Origin: Actinomadura luzonensis
Lineage (GTDB): Bacteria > Actinomycetota > Actinomycetes > Streptosporangiales > Streptosporangiaceae
Assembly (NCBI RefSeq): GCF_022664455.2
Contig: NZ_JAKRKC020000003.1
Location: forward strand, 186,001-250,000
Length of the DNA: 64,000 nucleotides
Direction: 5' to 3'
The translations under genes were made by a program, and so were the position numbers. A model generated the notes under the pieces. It was not told the DNA's origin and made no database searches. It saw only the letters and a program-made list of their open reading frames with translations. This document shows, piece by piece, positions 16,159 to 23,806 of the stretch (its first letter is position 1; each line of letters begins with the position of its first letter).

Positions 16159-17391
16159 CTACATTCCTTGGGAGAGTGACGGTGCGACGGCCGGCGCGGG
16201 CACGGCGACCGGGCGGGCGCCGCGCGGGCGCAACAGCCGCTGCGCGGGAAGCTCGACGAGCCTGAACAACATCCAGGCGACCGGCAGCGCGATCGCGAAG
16301 TCCAGCAGCATGAACGGCACCCACTGGTACCAGTGCCAGGGCCCGGCGGCCGGCACCCAGCCCAGGCCGTGCAGCCACTCGCCGATCCGTCCCACGATCT
16401 GCTCCTGCACGATCAGGTGCGAGGCGTAGAAGGAGAAGGAGAGCTCGCCCAGCCACACCAGCGGCCCCCACCTCAGCGGCGAGCGCGCGGCCGACAGGTC
16501 CGCCGTGGCCAGCGCCGGGACGAGCAGCGTCCAGGGGATGAGCATCCCGGCGATGACGTGCAGGTAGCCGGGCAGCAGGTTGTTCAGCTCCCAGCCGGCC
16601 ACGCAGATCACCAGGCTGGCCGGCAGGTTCGGGCCGCGCCAGCGCCCCTGCTTGACCAGCAGCGCCAGGGCGATCCCGACGACGAACTCCGGCAGCCGCA
16701 TGAGCGGGAAGACATGGACGAACCAGTACAGGAAGGGCCCGCCGGTCACCGAGGTCGGCACCATCTCGAACGGGTCGGGCCGCGTCACGACGAACACCCC
16801 CGACACCAGGTACGGCACGACGAAGACGCTCGCCACGCAGCCGGCGACCGTGGCGTACAAGGCGCCGGTCCTGGCCCGGTTCAGCACCGCCAGCAACGCC
16901 GGGAAGCACAGGTAGAAGAACGCCTCGCAGGACAGGGACCAGGTCACCCCGTTGAGCCCGAAGTAGGAGAACTCGCTGGGCACCCAGGCGTGCAGCAGCA
17001 GCAGGTGCTGGGCGACGACGGTCCAGGCCGGCCAGCCGAAGGCCGCCACGAGCAGCGCCAGCGCCACCAGCGTGGTGATCAGGTGGATGGGGTACACCTT
17101 GGCGAAGCGCCGCCGGTAGAAGCGGCGCACGGTGTCGTCCGGCCCGGCGATCCACGTCAGCACGAACCCGCTCAGGATGAAGAACGCGCTGACCGCGACG
17201 GTCGCGTTGGCGAACAGCGCCTCCAGGAGGCCGTGCCCGGCCGACTGCCGCGTGGCCTTCTCGTCGAAGGTCAGGTTCAGGCCGAGGAAGTGGTTGCCGA
17301 ACACCACGATGGCGAGCACGCCGCGCAGGCCGGTGAGCGACAGGATGTAGTTGGCGGGGCCGGGCGGCCGCGCCGGGGACGCGTCGATCAT
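16159..17391 (-). CDS. membrane acyltransferase family 3 (sugar O-acyltransferase), copy 1
   Basis: 410 residues with about ten membrane helices. The family-3 acyltransferase start YILSLTGLRGVLAIVVFGNHF carries the catalytic histidine; FFILSGFVLTWI, RRFYRRRFAKVYPIHL and TWSLSCEAFFYL follow. Such enzymes transfer acetyl or longer acyl groups from acyl-CoA to sugar hydroxyls, for example macrolide 3-O- and 4-O-acyltransferases. The ATG at 17391 has GGGAGG 7 bases upstream. It lies between two glycosyltransferase genes, so a sugar of the product is the likely acceptor. A close paralogue, sharing nearly every motif, is at 21583-22896. Confidence 0.88.
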   Translation of the reverse strand: MIDASPARPPGPANYILSLTGLRGVLAIVVFGNHFLGLNLTFDEKATRQSAGHGLLEALFANATVAVSAFFILSGFVLTWIAGPDDTVRRFYRRRFAKVYPIHLITTLVALALLVAAFGWPAWTVVAQHLLLLHAWVPSEFSYFGLNGVTWSLSCEAFFYLCFPALLAVLNRARTGALYATVAGCVASVFVVPYLVSGVFVVTRPDPFEMVPTSVTGGPFLYWFVHVFPLMRLPEFVVGIALALLVKQGRWRGPNLPASLVICVAGWELNNLLPGYLHVIAGMLIPWTLLVPALATADLSAARSPLRWGPLVWLGELSFSFYASHLIVQEQIVGRIGEWLHGLGWVPAAGPWHWYQWVPFMLLDFAIALPVAWMLFRLVELPAQRLLRPRGARPVAVPAPAVAPSLSQGM

Positions 17392-17471
17392 GATGGGGCC
17401 TCCCATGGGTGAAGAGCCTGCTGGACGCCGCGACGGCGCGGAGGGGTCCGCCGGGCCACGAGGACGGTTCC

Positions 17472-18698
17472 CTAGACCAGGGCGGCGAGGACGGGGACGA
17501 GCTCGCTGGGCGGCGGCATGGCCTGGATCTCCGCCCGCAGCCGGGCCGCCGACTTGGCGTGCTCGCCGTCCTCCAGCAGCAGGCCCAGTTCCTCGCGCAG
17601 CAGCCGCACCCCGTCCTGGCCGGCGGGCAGTTCGTCCAGCGTGTGGTTGAACCCGGCGCCGGCGTCGGCGACCCGGCTGCCGTTGAGCGTGGGCTCGGGC
17701 CGTCCCGTGACGGTGATCTGGGGCACCCCGGCCGCGGCGGCCGTCATCGTGGTCCCCGAGCCGCCGTGGTGGACCACGGCGGCGCAGGTCGGCAGCAACC
17801 GGTCCAGGGGGACGCGCCCGGCCAGCCGCACCCGCGGCCCGGCCAGGTCCAGCAGCAGCTCGCGCTGGTCCTCCGGGGTGGCCACGACCACCTCGGCCGC
17901 CAGCCCGGCGGCGGCCAGCACGGCCTGGCGCAGCGGTTCCGCCGCGGCCTCGCCGAGGAACTTGCCGGTGGTGGCGCCCCACGTGACGCAGACGCGGGGA
18001 CGGCCGCGCGGCGGCGTGCTCACCCACTCGGGCGGGGCCTGGGGCGGGGCGCCGTTGTAGGGGACGTAGCGGACGGGCAGCGGCTCGACGGGCGAGGGGT
18101 GGTTCATGCTGGGCGGGCACGGATCCACCCACCTGGTGGGCCAGATCCGCACCGGCGCGCCGTACGGGTCGAACAGCCGCCGGTAGGCGGGCTGCGGGCG
18201 TTCCAGCAGGTCGGACATCTCCAGGCGCTGCAGCCCCGGCGCCCCCCACAGGTTGCTGACGCTGGGCAGCCCGAGCGCGGCGGCGGCGACCGGCCCCGCG
18301 TAGCTGACCGCGTCGTGCACCACCAGCTCCGCCCGCCAGCGCCGGGCGAAGGCCACCAAATCGCCCGCCATCGCCTCCGCGTTGGCGCACTGCCGCCGCC
18401 CGAGGCCGGCCAGCAGCTCGCGCTGCTCGGGGCCGAGCCGTTCCGGGTACTGCGGCCAGCCGTCGGGCCAGCGGCCCTGGTTGTGCCAATGGGACAGCCC
18501 GGGGTCGCGCCAGGTCTCCTCCTCGCTGCGGTCCGTGCCCACCGCGACGGCGGGCAGCCCGGCGGCCAGGATCGCCGCGGACAGCCCGGGCGTGCTGGCC
18601 ACCGTCACCTCGTGGCCCGCCGTACGGAACGCCCAGGCCAGCGGCACCAGCGGGTTGAAGTGCGAGGGGGACGGGAAGGTCGTGAACAGCACCCGCAT
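17472..18698 (-). CDS. glycosyltransferase 2 (GT1 family, EryCIII/DesVII-like)
   Basis: 408 residues with a GT-B fold. The N-terminal MRVLFTTFPSPSHFNPLVPLAWAFRTAGHEV is typical of antibiotic deoxysugar transferases; DPCPPSMNHP lies mid-protein. The donor loop VVHHGGSGTTMTAAAAGVPQI includes the conserved His-His-Gly-Gly. The C-terminus ends AMPPPSELVPVLAAL, the conserved tail seen in all three cluster glycosyltransferases. It starts the minus-strand operon leading to acyltransferase 1, glycosyltransferase 1 and the TetR-fold protein, and diverges from glycosyltransferase 3. Sugar and acceptor are unknown. Confidence 0.9.
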   Translation of the reverse strand: MRVLFTTFPSPSHFNPLVPLAWAFRTAGHEVTVASTPGLSAAILAAGLPAVAVGTDRSEEETWRDPGLSHWHNQGRWPDGWPQYPERLGPEQRELLAGLGRRQCANAEAMAGDLVAFARRWRAELVVHDAVSYAGPVAAAALGLPSVSNLWGAPGLQRLEMSDLLERPQPAYRRLFDPYGAPVRIWPTRWVDPCPPSMNHPSPVEPLPVRYVPYNGAPPQAPPEWVSTPPRGRPRVCVTWGATTGKFLGEAAAEPLRQAVLAAAGLAAEVVVATPEDQRELLLDLAGPRVRLAGRVPLDRLLPTCAAVVHHGGSGTTMTAAAAGVPQITVTGRPEPTLNGSRVADAGAGFNHTLDELPAGQDGVRLLREELGLLLEDGEHAKSAARLRAEIQAMPPPSELVPVLAALV

Positions 18699-18831
18699 GA
18701 TCGGCTCCCGGGTCGGTAGGCGGTCCGGTCACCCTTTCTCCCGCCCCTTTCCGGAAGCCCGGCGGAAGGTCGCTTGAGGGGGAACGGAGGCCGCCCCCGT
18801 CCGCCCGGTTGATCGCCTACCGTCCGGAACC
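18699..18831. promoter_or_regulatory. divergent promoter region between two glycosyltransferase genes
   Basis: This 133-base gap holds CGCTTGAGG at 18771-18779, identical in inverse to the 9-mer upstream of the ligase gene (3536-3544). A weak plus-strand -10-like TACCGT lies at 18819-18824, close to the ATG at 18832, so that transcript could be nearly leaderless. No clear -35 box is seen for either side. Confidence 0.35.
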
Positions 18832-19974
18832 ATGCGCTTCCTCCTGACGACCGCGCCCATGCACGGGCATCTGATGCAACTCGTCCCCACCGCCTGGGCG
18901 CTGCGCGCGGCCGGGCACGAGGTCCTGGTGGCCGCGCCCGCGGGGTTCGACCCGGCCGTGGCCGCGGCGGGCCTGCCGGCGGCCGTGGTCTCGCCGGCCG
19001 TGTCGATGGAACAGATGATCGGCCGCGACCGGGACGGCGTGCCGGTCCCGTGGCCGGCCGACCCCGCCGCCAAGATCGCCAGGAGCGGGCGGGGGTTCGC
19101 CCGCCTGGCCGCCCGCACCCTGCCCGGCCTGCGCGCGCTGGTCCGGTCGTGGCGTCCCGACCTGCTGGTCTGCGAGCCGACCGAGTACGCCGGGCCGCTC
19201 GCGGCGGCCGCGGCCCGGCTGCCGTGGGTGGAGCAGTGGTGGGGCCTCGCCCTCGACCCCGGCTACCGGCGGGCCGCCGCCGAGGAGCTGGCGCCCGAGC
19301 TGGACCTGCTCGGCCTGCCCGGGTTGCCCACGCCGGACCTCGTGCTCGACGTGTTCCCGCCGTCCCTGCAGGCCGAGGGGGTGCCGCCGCGGCGGCTCAT
19401 GCGGCACGTCCCCTACAACGGCAGCGCCGTGCTCCCCGCGTGGGTGCACGAGCCACGGGACCGGCCCCGGGTGAGCGTGACGTTCGGCAGCGTGATGCCG
19501 GCGTTCGCGGCCCGGCTTCTCGCGCGGGCGGTGACCGCGCTCGACCGGCTGGGGGCGGAGATCCTGCTGGCGGCGGCGCCGGAGGTCGTGCGGGAGCTGG
19601 GCGAGCTGCCGCGATCGGTCAGGTCGGCGGGCTGGCTGCCGCTGTCGGCGGTGCTGCCCGGCTGCGACCTGAGCGTGCACCACGGCGGGCCGGGCTCGAC
19701 GCTCGCCTCGTTCGCGGCGCGGCTCCCGCAGCTCATCGTGCCGGGCGCGTCGGACACCCCGGCCTACGCCCGGCTGGTGCGCGAGCGCGGCGCCGGGCTG
19801 AGCTGCACGCCGGACGACCTGGAGTGCGACGCGTTCGCCGCCTCCTGCCGCGCGCTGCTCCGGGACGACTCGCCACGGCGGGCAGCCGCGGCCGTGGCCG
19901 CCGAGATGTCGGCCATGCCCGCCCCGTCCGAGCTGGTCCCCACCCTGACGGCCCTCGCCGGCGCCGCCCGGTGA
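18832..19974 (+). CDS. glycosyltransferase 3 (GT1 family)
   Basis: 380 residues with a GT-B fold, shorter than the other two. It has MRFLLTTAPMHGHLMQLVPTAWALRAAGHEV, then VFPPSLQAEG in place of DPCPPSM, and the donor loop VHHGGPGSTLASFAARLPQLIVPG. It belongs to the same antibiotic glycosyltransferase family but to another branch, so it probably adds a different or later sugar. The gene stands between divergent glycosyltransferase 2 and the rfbD-rfbC-acyltransferase operon, 123 bases ahead of rfbD; it may have its own promoter. No ribosome site is obvious before the ATG. Confidence 0.88.
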   Translation: MRFLLTTAPMHGHLMQLVPTAWALRAAGHEVLVAAPAGFDPAVAAAGLPAAVVSPAVSMEQMIGRDRDGVPVPWPADPAAKIARSGRGFARLAARTLPGLRALVRSWRPDLLVCEPTEYAGPLAAAAARLPWVEQWWGLALDPGYRRAAAEELAPELDLLGLPGLPTPDLVLDVFPPSLQAEGVPPRRLMRHVPYNGSAVLPAWVHEPRDRPRVSVTFGSVMPAFAARLLARAVTALDRLGAEILLAAAPEVVRELGELPRSVRSAGWLPLSAVLPGCDLSVHHGGPGSTLASFAARLPQLIVPGASDTPAYARLVRERGAGLSCTPDDLECDAFAASCRALLRDDSPRRAAAAVAAEMSAMPAPSELVPTLTALAGAAR

Positions 19975-20097
19975 CGACGCCCGCCCGCCCCGGCCCCGAC
20001 CGGCCGCCCGAGGCCGCCCCGGCGGTTCTGTAGTGGCCCTCAAGGGAGGCCGCGCAAGCTGCTGATCGCACCTCTCCCGGCGAAAGGACGTGCAGCG

Positions 20098-20964
20098 ATG
20101 ACCAGATGGCTGGTGACGGGTGCGGGCGGGATGCTCGGGCGGGAGATGGCCGCCGCCCTGTCCGCCCGCGCCGCGACCGCCCTCGGACACGACGAGCTGG
20201 ACATCACCGACGCCGACGTGGCCGAGCGGGCCGTACGCGGGCACGACGTGGTGGTCAACTGCGCGGCCTGGACCGACGTCGACGGCGCCGAGCGCGACGA
20301 GCGAGGGGCGTTCGCCGTCAACGCGCTGGGCCCGCTGCGCCTGGCCGAGGCGTGCGGGGCGCGGGGGGCGGCGCTGGTGCACGTCTCGACGGACTACGTC
20401 TTCGCCGGGACCGCGCGCGTCCCGTACGGGACCGCGGACCGGATGGCCCCGCTGTCGGCCTACGGCCGCACCAAGGCCGCCGGCGAGTGGGCGGTGCGGT
20501 CGGCCGCGCCCCAGAGGTCGTGGATCGTCCGCACCGCCTGGCTGTACGGCGCCCGTACCACGGGTTTCGTGCCCACGATGCTCGGGCGGGCCAGGGACGG
20601 CCGGCCCAGCGACGTCGTGGCCGACGTACGCGGCCAGCCGACCTGGGCCCGGCACGTGGCGGCCCGGATCGTGGAGCTGATCGACCGGAGCGCGCCCCCG
20701 GGGGTCTACCACGCGGTCTCCTCGGGCGAGGCGACCTGGTACGAGTTCGCCCGCGCCATCTACGAGGAGTCGGGCGCCGACCCGGCCCTGGTCCGCCCGG
20801 TGAGCGCGGCCGCGGTGCCGCGGCCCGCGCCGCGCCCCGCGTACTCGGTCCTGCACGACCACGGCGAACGGCTGGGCCTGACGCCGCTGCCGCACTGGCG
20901 GGCCGCGCTCGCCGCGGCCCACCCGGAACTGGCCACCGGCACAGCAGTGCCCGATCTTCGGTGA
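20098..20964 (+). CDS. rfbD: dTDP-4-dehydrorhamnose reductase
   Basis: 288 residues, normal for RfbD/RmlD. The NADPH loop TGAGGMLG opens the protein; VVNCAAWTDVDGAE and STDYVFAG follow, and YGRTK is the Tyr-x3-Lys catalytic pair. It reduces dTDP-4-keto-L-rhamnose to dTDP-L-rhamnose or a related 6-deoxyhexose. The ATG at 20098 has GAAAGGA upstream. The stop is 10 bases before rfbC. With rfbB and rfbC in the cluster, an L-rhamnose-type sugar is likely, although primary metabolism could share the pool. Confidence 0.93.
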   Translation: MTRWLVTGAGGMLGREMAAALSARAATALGHDELDITDADVAERAVRGHDVVVNCAAWTDVDGAERDERGAFAVNALGPLRLAEACGARGAALVHVSTDYVFAGTARVPYGTADRMAPLSAYGRTKAAGEWAVRSAAPQRSWIVRTAWLYGARTTGFVPTMLGRARDGRPSDVVADVRGQPTWARHVAARIVELIDRSAPPGVYHAVSSGEATWYEFARAIYEESGADPALVRPVSAAAVPRPAPRPAYSVLHDHGERLGLTPLPHWRAALAAAHPELATGTAVPDLR

Positions 20965-20974
20965 AGGAGACCAC

Positions 20975-21586
20975 ATGCGCCCTCTACGGGTCCACGACGC
21001 CTGGCAGGTGAGCCTGCGTCCGCACTTCGACGAGCGCGGGACCTTCGTCGAATGGTTCAAGCAGGAACCGTTCGAGCAGGCCACCGGCCAGCCGCCGCCC
21101 CTGGCTCAGGCGAACGTGTCGGTGTCGCGGCGCGGCGTGATCCGGGGCGTGCACTTCGTGGACGTGCCGCCCGGGCAGGCCAAGTGGGTGTGCTGCCTGG
21201 CCGGCGAGATCCTCGACATGGTGGTGGACGTCCGGGTCGGCTCCCCCACGTTCGGCCAGTTCGACGCGGTACGGCTGGGCGGCGGCGAGTGGAAGGCGGT
21301 CTACCTGTCAGCGGGGCTCGGCCACGCGTTCATGGCCCTGACGGACGAGGCCATCATGGCCTACCTGTGCTCCGAGCCGTACGTGGCCAGCCGGGAGCGC
21401 ACGATCAACGCGCTCGGCTCCGACCCGGCGCTGCCCTGGCCCACCGACCTGGACTGGATCGTCTCCCCCAAGGACGTCACCGCCCCCACGCTGCGGGAGG
21501 CCATGGAGGCCGGGCTCCTGCCGAACTACGCCGACTGCGCGCTGCCGGGCGCCCGGCTGCCCGGGGCGGAGGTGCGGACCCGATGA
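20975..21586 (+). CDS. rfbC: dTDP-4-dehydrorhamnose 3,5-epimerase
   Basis: 203 residues, cupin fold. SVSRRGVIRGVHFVDVPPGQAKWVCC includes the catalytic histidine (RGVHF); GLGHAFMALTDEAIMAYLCSEPY includes the catalytic tyrosine region. It epimerises C3 and C5 of dTDP-4-keto-6-deoxyglucose. Some antibiotic homologues epimerise only C5 or C3, which cannot be settled here. The ATG follows GGTGAAGGAGA. Its TGA overlaps the ATG of the following acyltransferase gene. Confidence 0.93.
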   Translation: MRPLRVHDAWQVSLRPHFDERGTFVEWFKQEPFEQATGQPPPLAQANVSVSRRGVIRGVHFVDVPPGQAKWVCCLAGEILDMVVDVRVGSPTFGQFDAVRLGGGEWKAVYLSAGLGHAFMALTDEAIMAYLCSEPYVASRERTINALGSDPALPWPTDLDWIVSPKDVTAPTLREAMEAGLLPNYADCALPGARLPGAEVRTR

Positions 21587-22896
21587 CCACCGACCGCCGG
21601 GACCCGGCCCCCGCCTCCCCCACCGCCGGCGGGGCCGCGCCGGCCGCTCCCCTCGACGGCAGGGCCGCGCCGGCCGCGGCCGGCGCGGGAACCCTGGCGG
21701 CGAGGAATTACCTGCCGTCGCTGACCGGCCTTCGCGCGGTGCTGGCGTTCGTCGTGTTCGGCGGGCACTTCACCGCCCTCGGCCTGACCGCCCCGCACGG
21801 AACCGAGGCGAGGTCCTTCCTGCAGCGGGCCCTCGAGGTCCTGTTCTCCTACCCCAGCGTCGCCGTGTCGGGGTTCTTCGTGCTCAGCGGGTTCGTCCTG
21901 ACCTGGATCGCCAAGCCCGCCGACCGGGCGCGCGACTTCTACCGGCGGCGCGTCGCCAAGATCTACCCCGTCCACCTGGTGACGACGGTGGCGGCGCTGG
22001 TGGCCGTGGTGGCGGCGTTCGGCTGGCCGGCCTGGACGATCCTGGCCTCGCACGCCCTGATGCTGCACGCCTGGATCCCCAGCCAGTTCGCCTACTTCGG
22101 GCTGAACGTCGTGTCCTGGTCCCTGTCCTGCGAGGCGTTCTTCTACCTGTGCTTCCCGCTGCTGCTCGCCCTGCTGCCGCGGATCCGCGCCCGGGGCCTG
22201 TACGCGGTGCTGGGCGTCTGCCTGCTGTCGATCTTCGGGCTGCCCGCCCTGGTCGGCGGCACTTTCGCCCTCGCCCGCCCCGACTCGTTCGAGATGGTGC
22301 CGACGGCCGGCGGCGGGGGGCCGTTCGTGTTCTGGTTCGCCTACCTGTTCCCGCCCGCCCGGCTGCCCGAGTTCGTGCTCGGCGTCGTGATCGCGCTGCT
22401 GCTCAAGCGCGGCTCGTGGCGCGGCCCGAACGTCGCGGTCAGCCTGCTGCTGTGCGTCGCGGGCTGGGCGCTCAACTACAACCTGCCCGGCTACCTGCAC
22501 TTCCAGGCGGGCATGGTGATCCCCTGGATGTTCCTGATCGCGGCCCTGGTGCGGGCCGACCTGGAGGGCCGCTGGTCACCGCTGCGGTCGCGGACCATGG
22601 TGTGGCTGGGCGAGGTGTCGTTCTCCTTCTACGCCTGCCACCTGCTGGCGCAGGAACAGCTCTCGATCCGGATCGGCATCTGGATGTACGGGCGGGGGTG
22701 GGTGCCCGACAACACGGTGACCTGGCAGTGGTACCAGGCGCTGCCGTTCATGCTGCTCGAACTGGCGGTGGCGCTGCTGGTCGCCTGGCTGCTGCACCGC
22801 GTGGTCGAGCTGCCGCTGCAGCGGTTGCTGCGCCCCAGGCCGCGCACCCCGTCCGCGCCGGCCACCGCCGCCGAGGTCCCGGCGGGAACCGGCTGA
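21583..22896 (+). CDS. membrane acyltransferase family 3 (sugar O-acyltransferase), copy 2
   Basis: 437 residues with about ten membrane helices after a 45-residue proline/alanine-rich cytoplasmic tail. YLPSLTGLRAVLAFVVFGGHF carries the catalytic histidine; FFVLSGFVLTWIAKPADRARDFYRRRVAKIYPVHL and SWSLSCEAFFYLCFP match copy 1 nearly residue for residue. The ATG at 21583 overlaps the rfbC stop (ATGA), so translation is coupled to rhamnose synthesis. Two copies beside three glycosyltransferases suggest two acyl groups on the sugar chain, or two acyl chain preferences. It is the last clear cluster gene; a large hairpin follows. Confidence 0.88.
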   Translation: MTTDRRDPAPASPTAGGAAPAAPLDGRAAPAAAGAGTLAARNYLPSLTGLRAVLAFVVFGGHFTALGLTAPHGTEARSFLQRALEVLFSYPSVAVSGFFVLSGFVLTWIAKPADRARDFYRRRVAKIYPVHLVTTVAALVAVVAAFGWPAWTILASHALMLHAWIPSQFAYFGLNVVSWSLSCEAFFYLCFPLLLALLPRIRARGLYAVLGVCLLSIFGLPALVGGTFALARPDSFEMVPTAGGGGPFVFWFAYLFPPARLPEFVLGVVIALLLKRGSWRGPNVAVSLLLCVAGWALNYNLPGYLHFQAGMVIPWMFLIAALVRADLEGRWSPLRSRTMVWLGEVSFSFYACHLLAQEQLSIRIGIWMYGRGWVPDNTVTWQWYQALPFMLLELAVALLVAWLLHRVVELPLQRLLRPRPRTPSAPATAAEVPAGTG

Positions 22897-22920
22897 CCGG
22901 TCGCACCCCGGACAAGACGA

Positions 22921-22962
22921 AGGCCCGTGCGGCGGAAGCGGCGCTTCCGACCACACGGGCCT
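22921..22962. terminator. large bidirectional hairpin at the cluster edge
   Basis: AGGCCCGTG (22921-22929) pairs with CACGGGCCT (22954-22962). Inside it CGGAAGC (22933-22939) pairs with GCTTCCG (22943-22949) around a three-base loop. It lies between the convergent ends of acyltransferase copy 2 and the PIN-domain gene and overlaps the first base of the latter's stop codon. Confidence 0.75.
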
Positions 22963-23390
22963 CAACCCGTCGCGCCGAAAGGTCGTGTCACGGCGACTAC
23001 GTTCACGAGCTGCCCCAGACCGTCGAAGTCCTTGGGGTTCGCGGTGAACAACGGCAACTCGTTACTGGCCGCCGTCGCGGCGATCATCAGATCGGCCGTC
23101 CGGCTTCGTGGCTGTCGGCCCTGTGCGTACACGACGGCACAGATCTGCCCGAACATGCGGGCCGCCTCGGCGTCGTACGGCAGGGGGTCACCGAATGCCG
23201 CCTCGGCGTGCTGAAGCGCCGCAATTGTGCCCGCGCGCTTGACCGCGTCATCGGTGGCGTACGGGCCGCGCGACAGTTCGCCGAGCGTGATCGCGGTGAT
23301 CGCTGACTCCGCGGGCAGTTCGGCGGCGTCGAAGAGCTTGAAGGCGGCCACGATGTTCGTGTCGAGGACGCCTCGCTCATGCCGGATCAC
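22962..23390 (-). CDS. vapC: PIN-domain toxin (VapC-like RNase)
   Basis: 142 residues. PIN-domain acidic residues are visible: Asp in GVLDTNIV, Glu in ITLGELSRG, Asp in SRTADLMIAATA and Asp in ANPKDFDGL. VapC toxins are magnesium-dependent RNases that cut tRNA or rRNA. The GTG at 23390 overlaps the antitoxin TGA in a GTGA, the usual coupled toxin-antitoxin order. An adjacent CDS supplies the antitoxin. Length is at the normal upper end for VapC. Target RNA unknown. Confidence 0.9.
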   Translation of the reverse strand: MIRHERGVLDTNIVAAFKLFDAAELPAESAITAITLGELSRGPYATDDAVKRAGTIAALQHAEAAFGDPLPYDAEAARMFGQICAVVYAQGRQPRSRTADLMIAATAASNELPLFTANPKDFDGLGQLVNVVAVTRPFGATG

Positions 23391-23674
23391 AGACCGGTCC
23401 CGTCGAGCGGATCGCGTAGCTCGTCATCGATCATCGCATCCAGATCACCTCGCACCTCGTTCCAGTCGATGGCCGGGGAGGTGGCGAAGACGGCCTGCGC
23501 CTCAGCCGTAGGAACGAAGCGGCGGCGCTTGATCGGCTTCACTTCGGCGAGCGGCTCACCGTTGATCGTGAGTATGTACCGCTTTCCCTCGCGCAGACCT
23601 CGCGTGACGCTGCCGGAGTCGTTGACGAACTGGCGCACACTCACCTCGGTCGGACGAGCCTTCGGAGCGTCCAT
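23387..23674 (-). CDS. vapB: Phd/YefM-type antitoxin partner of the PIN toxin
   Basis: 95 residues. The N-terminal EVSVRQFVNDSGSVTRGLREGKRYILTINGEPLAEVKPIKR matches the Phd/YefM DNA-binding fold; the acidic C-terminus (DWNEVRGDLDAMIDDELRDP) is the likely toxin-binding part. The ATG at 23674 is chosen because TACAGT (23686-23681 on the minus strand) ends six bases before it, giving a leaderless transcript. A palindrome covering the promoter is probably its operator. Confidence 0.85.
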   Translation of the reverse strand: MDAPKARPTEVSVRQFVNDSGSVTRGLREGKRYILTINGEPLAEVKPIKRRRFVPTAEAQAVFATSPAIDWNEVRGDLDAMIDDELRDPLDGTGL

Positions 23675-23688
23675 AGTCCGACTGTACC

Positions 23689-23715
23689 CCCTCGTACCAC
23701 GGTGTGGTACGGGGG
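23689..23715. promoter_or_regulatory. palindromic operator of the toxin-antitoxin operon
   Basis: CGTACCAC (23693-23700) and GTGGTACG (23704-23711) are perfect inverted repeats with a three-base centre, extended by CCC/GGG arms beyond one T-G pair (23689-23691 with 23713-23715). It sits just upstream of the -10 box TACAGT, over the promoter spacer, as expected for Phd/VapB autoregulation. Confidence 0.7.
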
Positions 23716-23749
23716 AATCTGCCCTGCTCCCGGGTTGCCCGAGAACGCG

Positions 23750-23793
23750 AAAACCGCCCCCGCCTGCCGACATTTCGGCAGGTCAGAGGCGGT
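23750..23793 (-). terminator. rho-independent terminator of ssrA
   Basis: On the minus strand, CCTGCCGA and TCGGCAGG (23763-23770 with 23775-23782) form an 8-bp stem with a four-base loop. An outer pair ACCGCC/GGCGGT extends it, and TTTT follows at 23753-23750. It lies 14 bases past the tmRNA 3' end. Confidence 0.8.
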
Positions 23794-23806
23794 CCAGGCG
23801 GAACAG

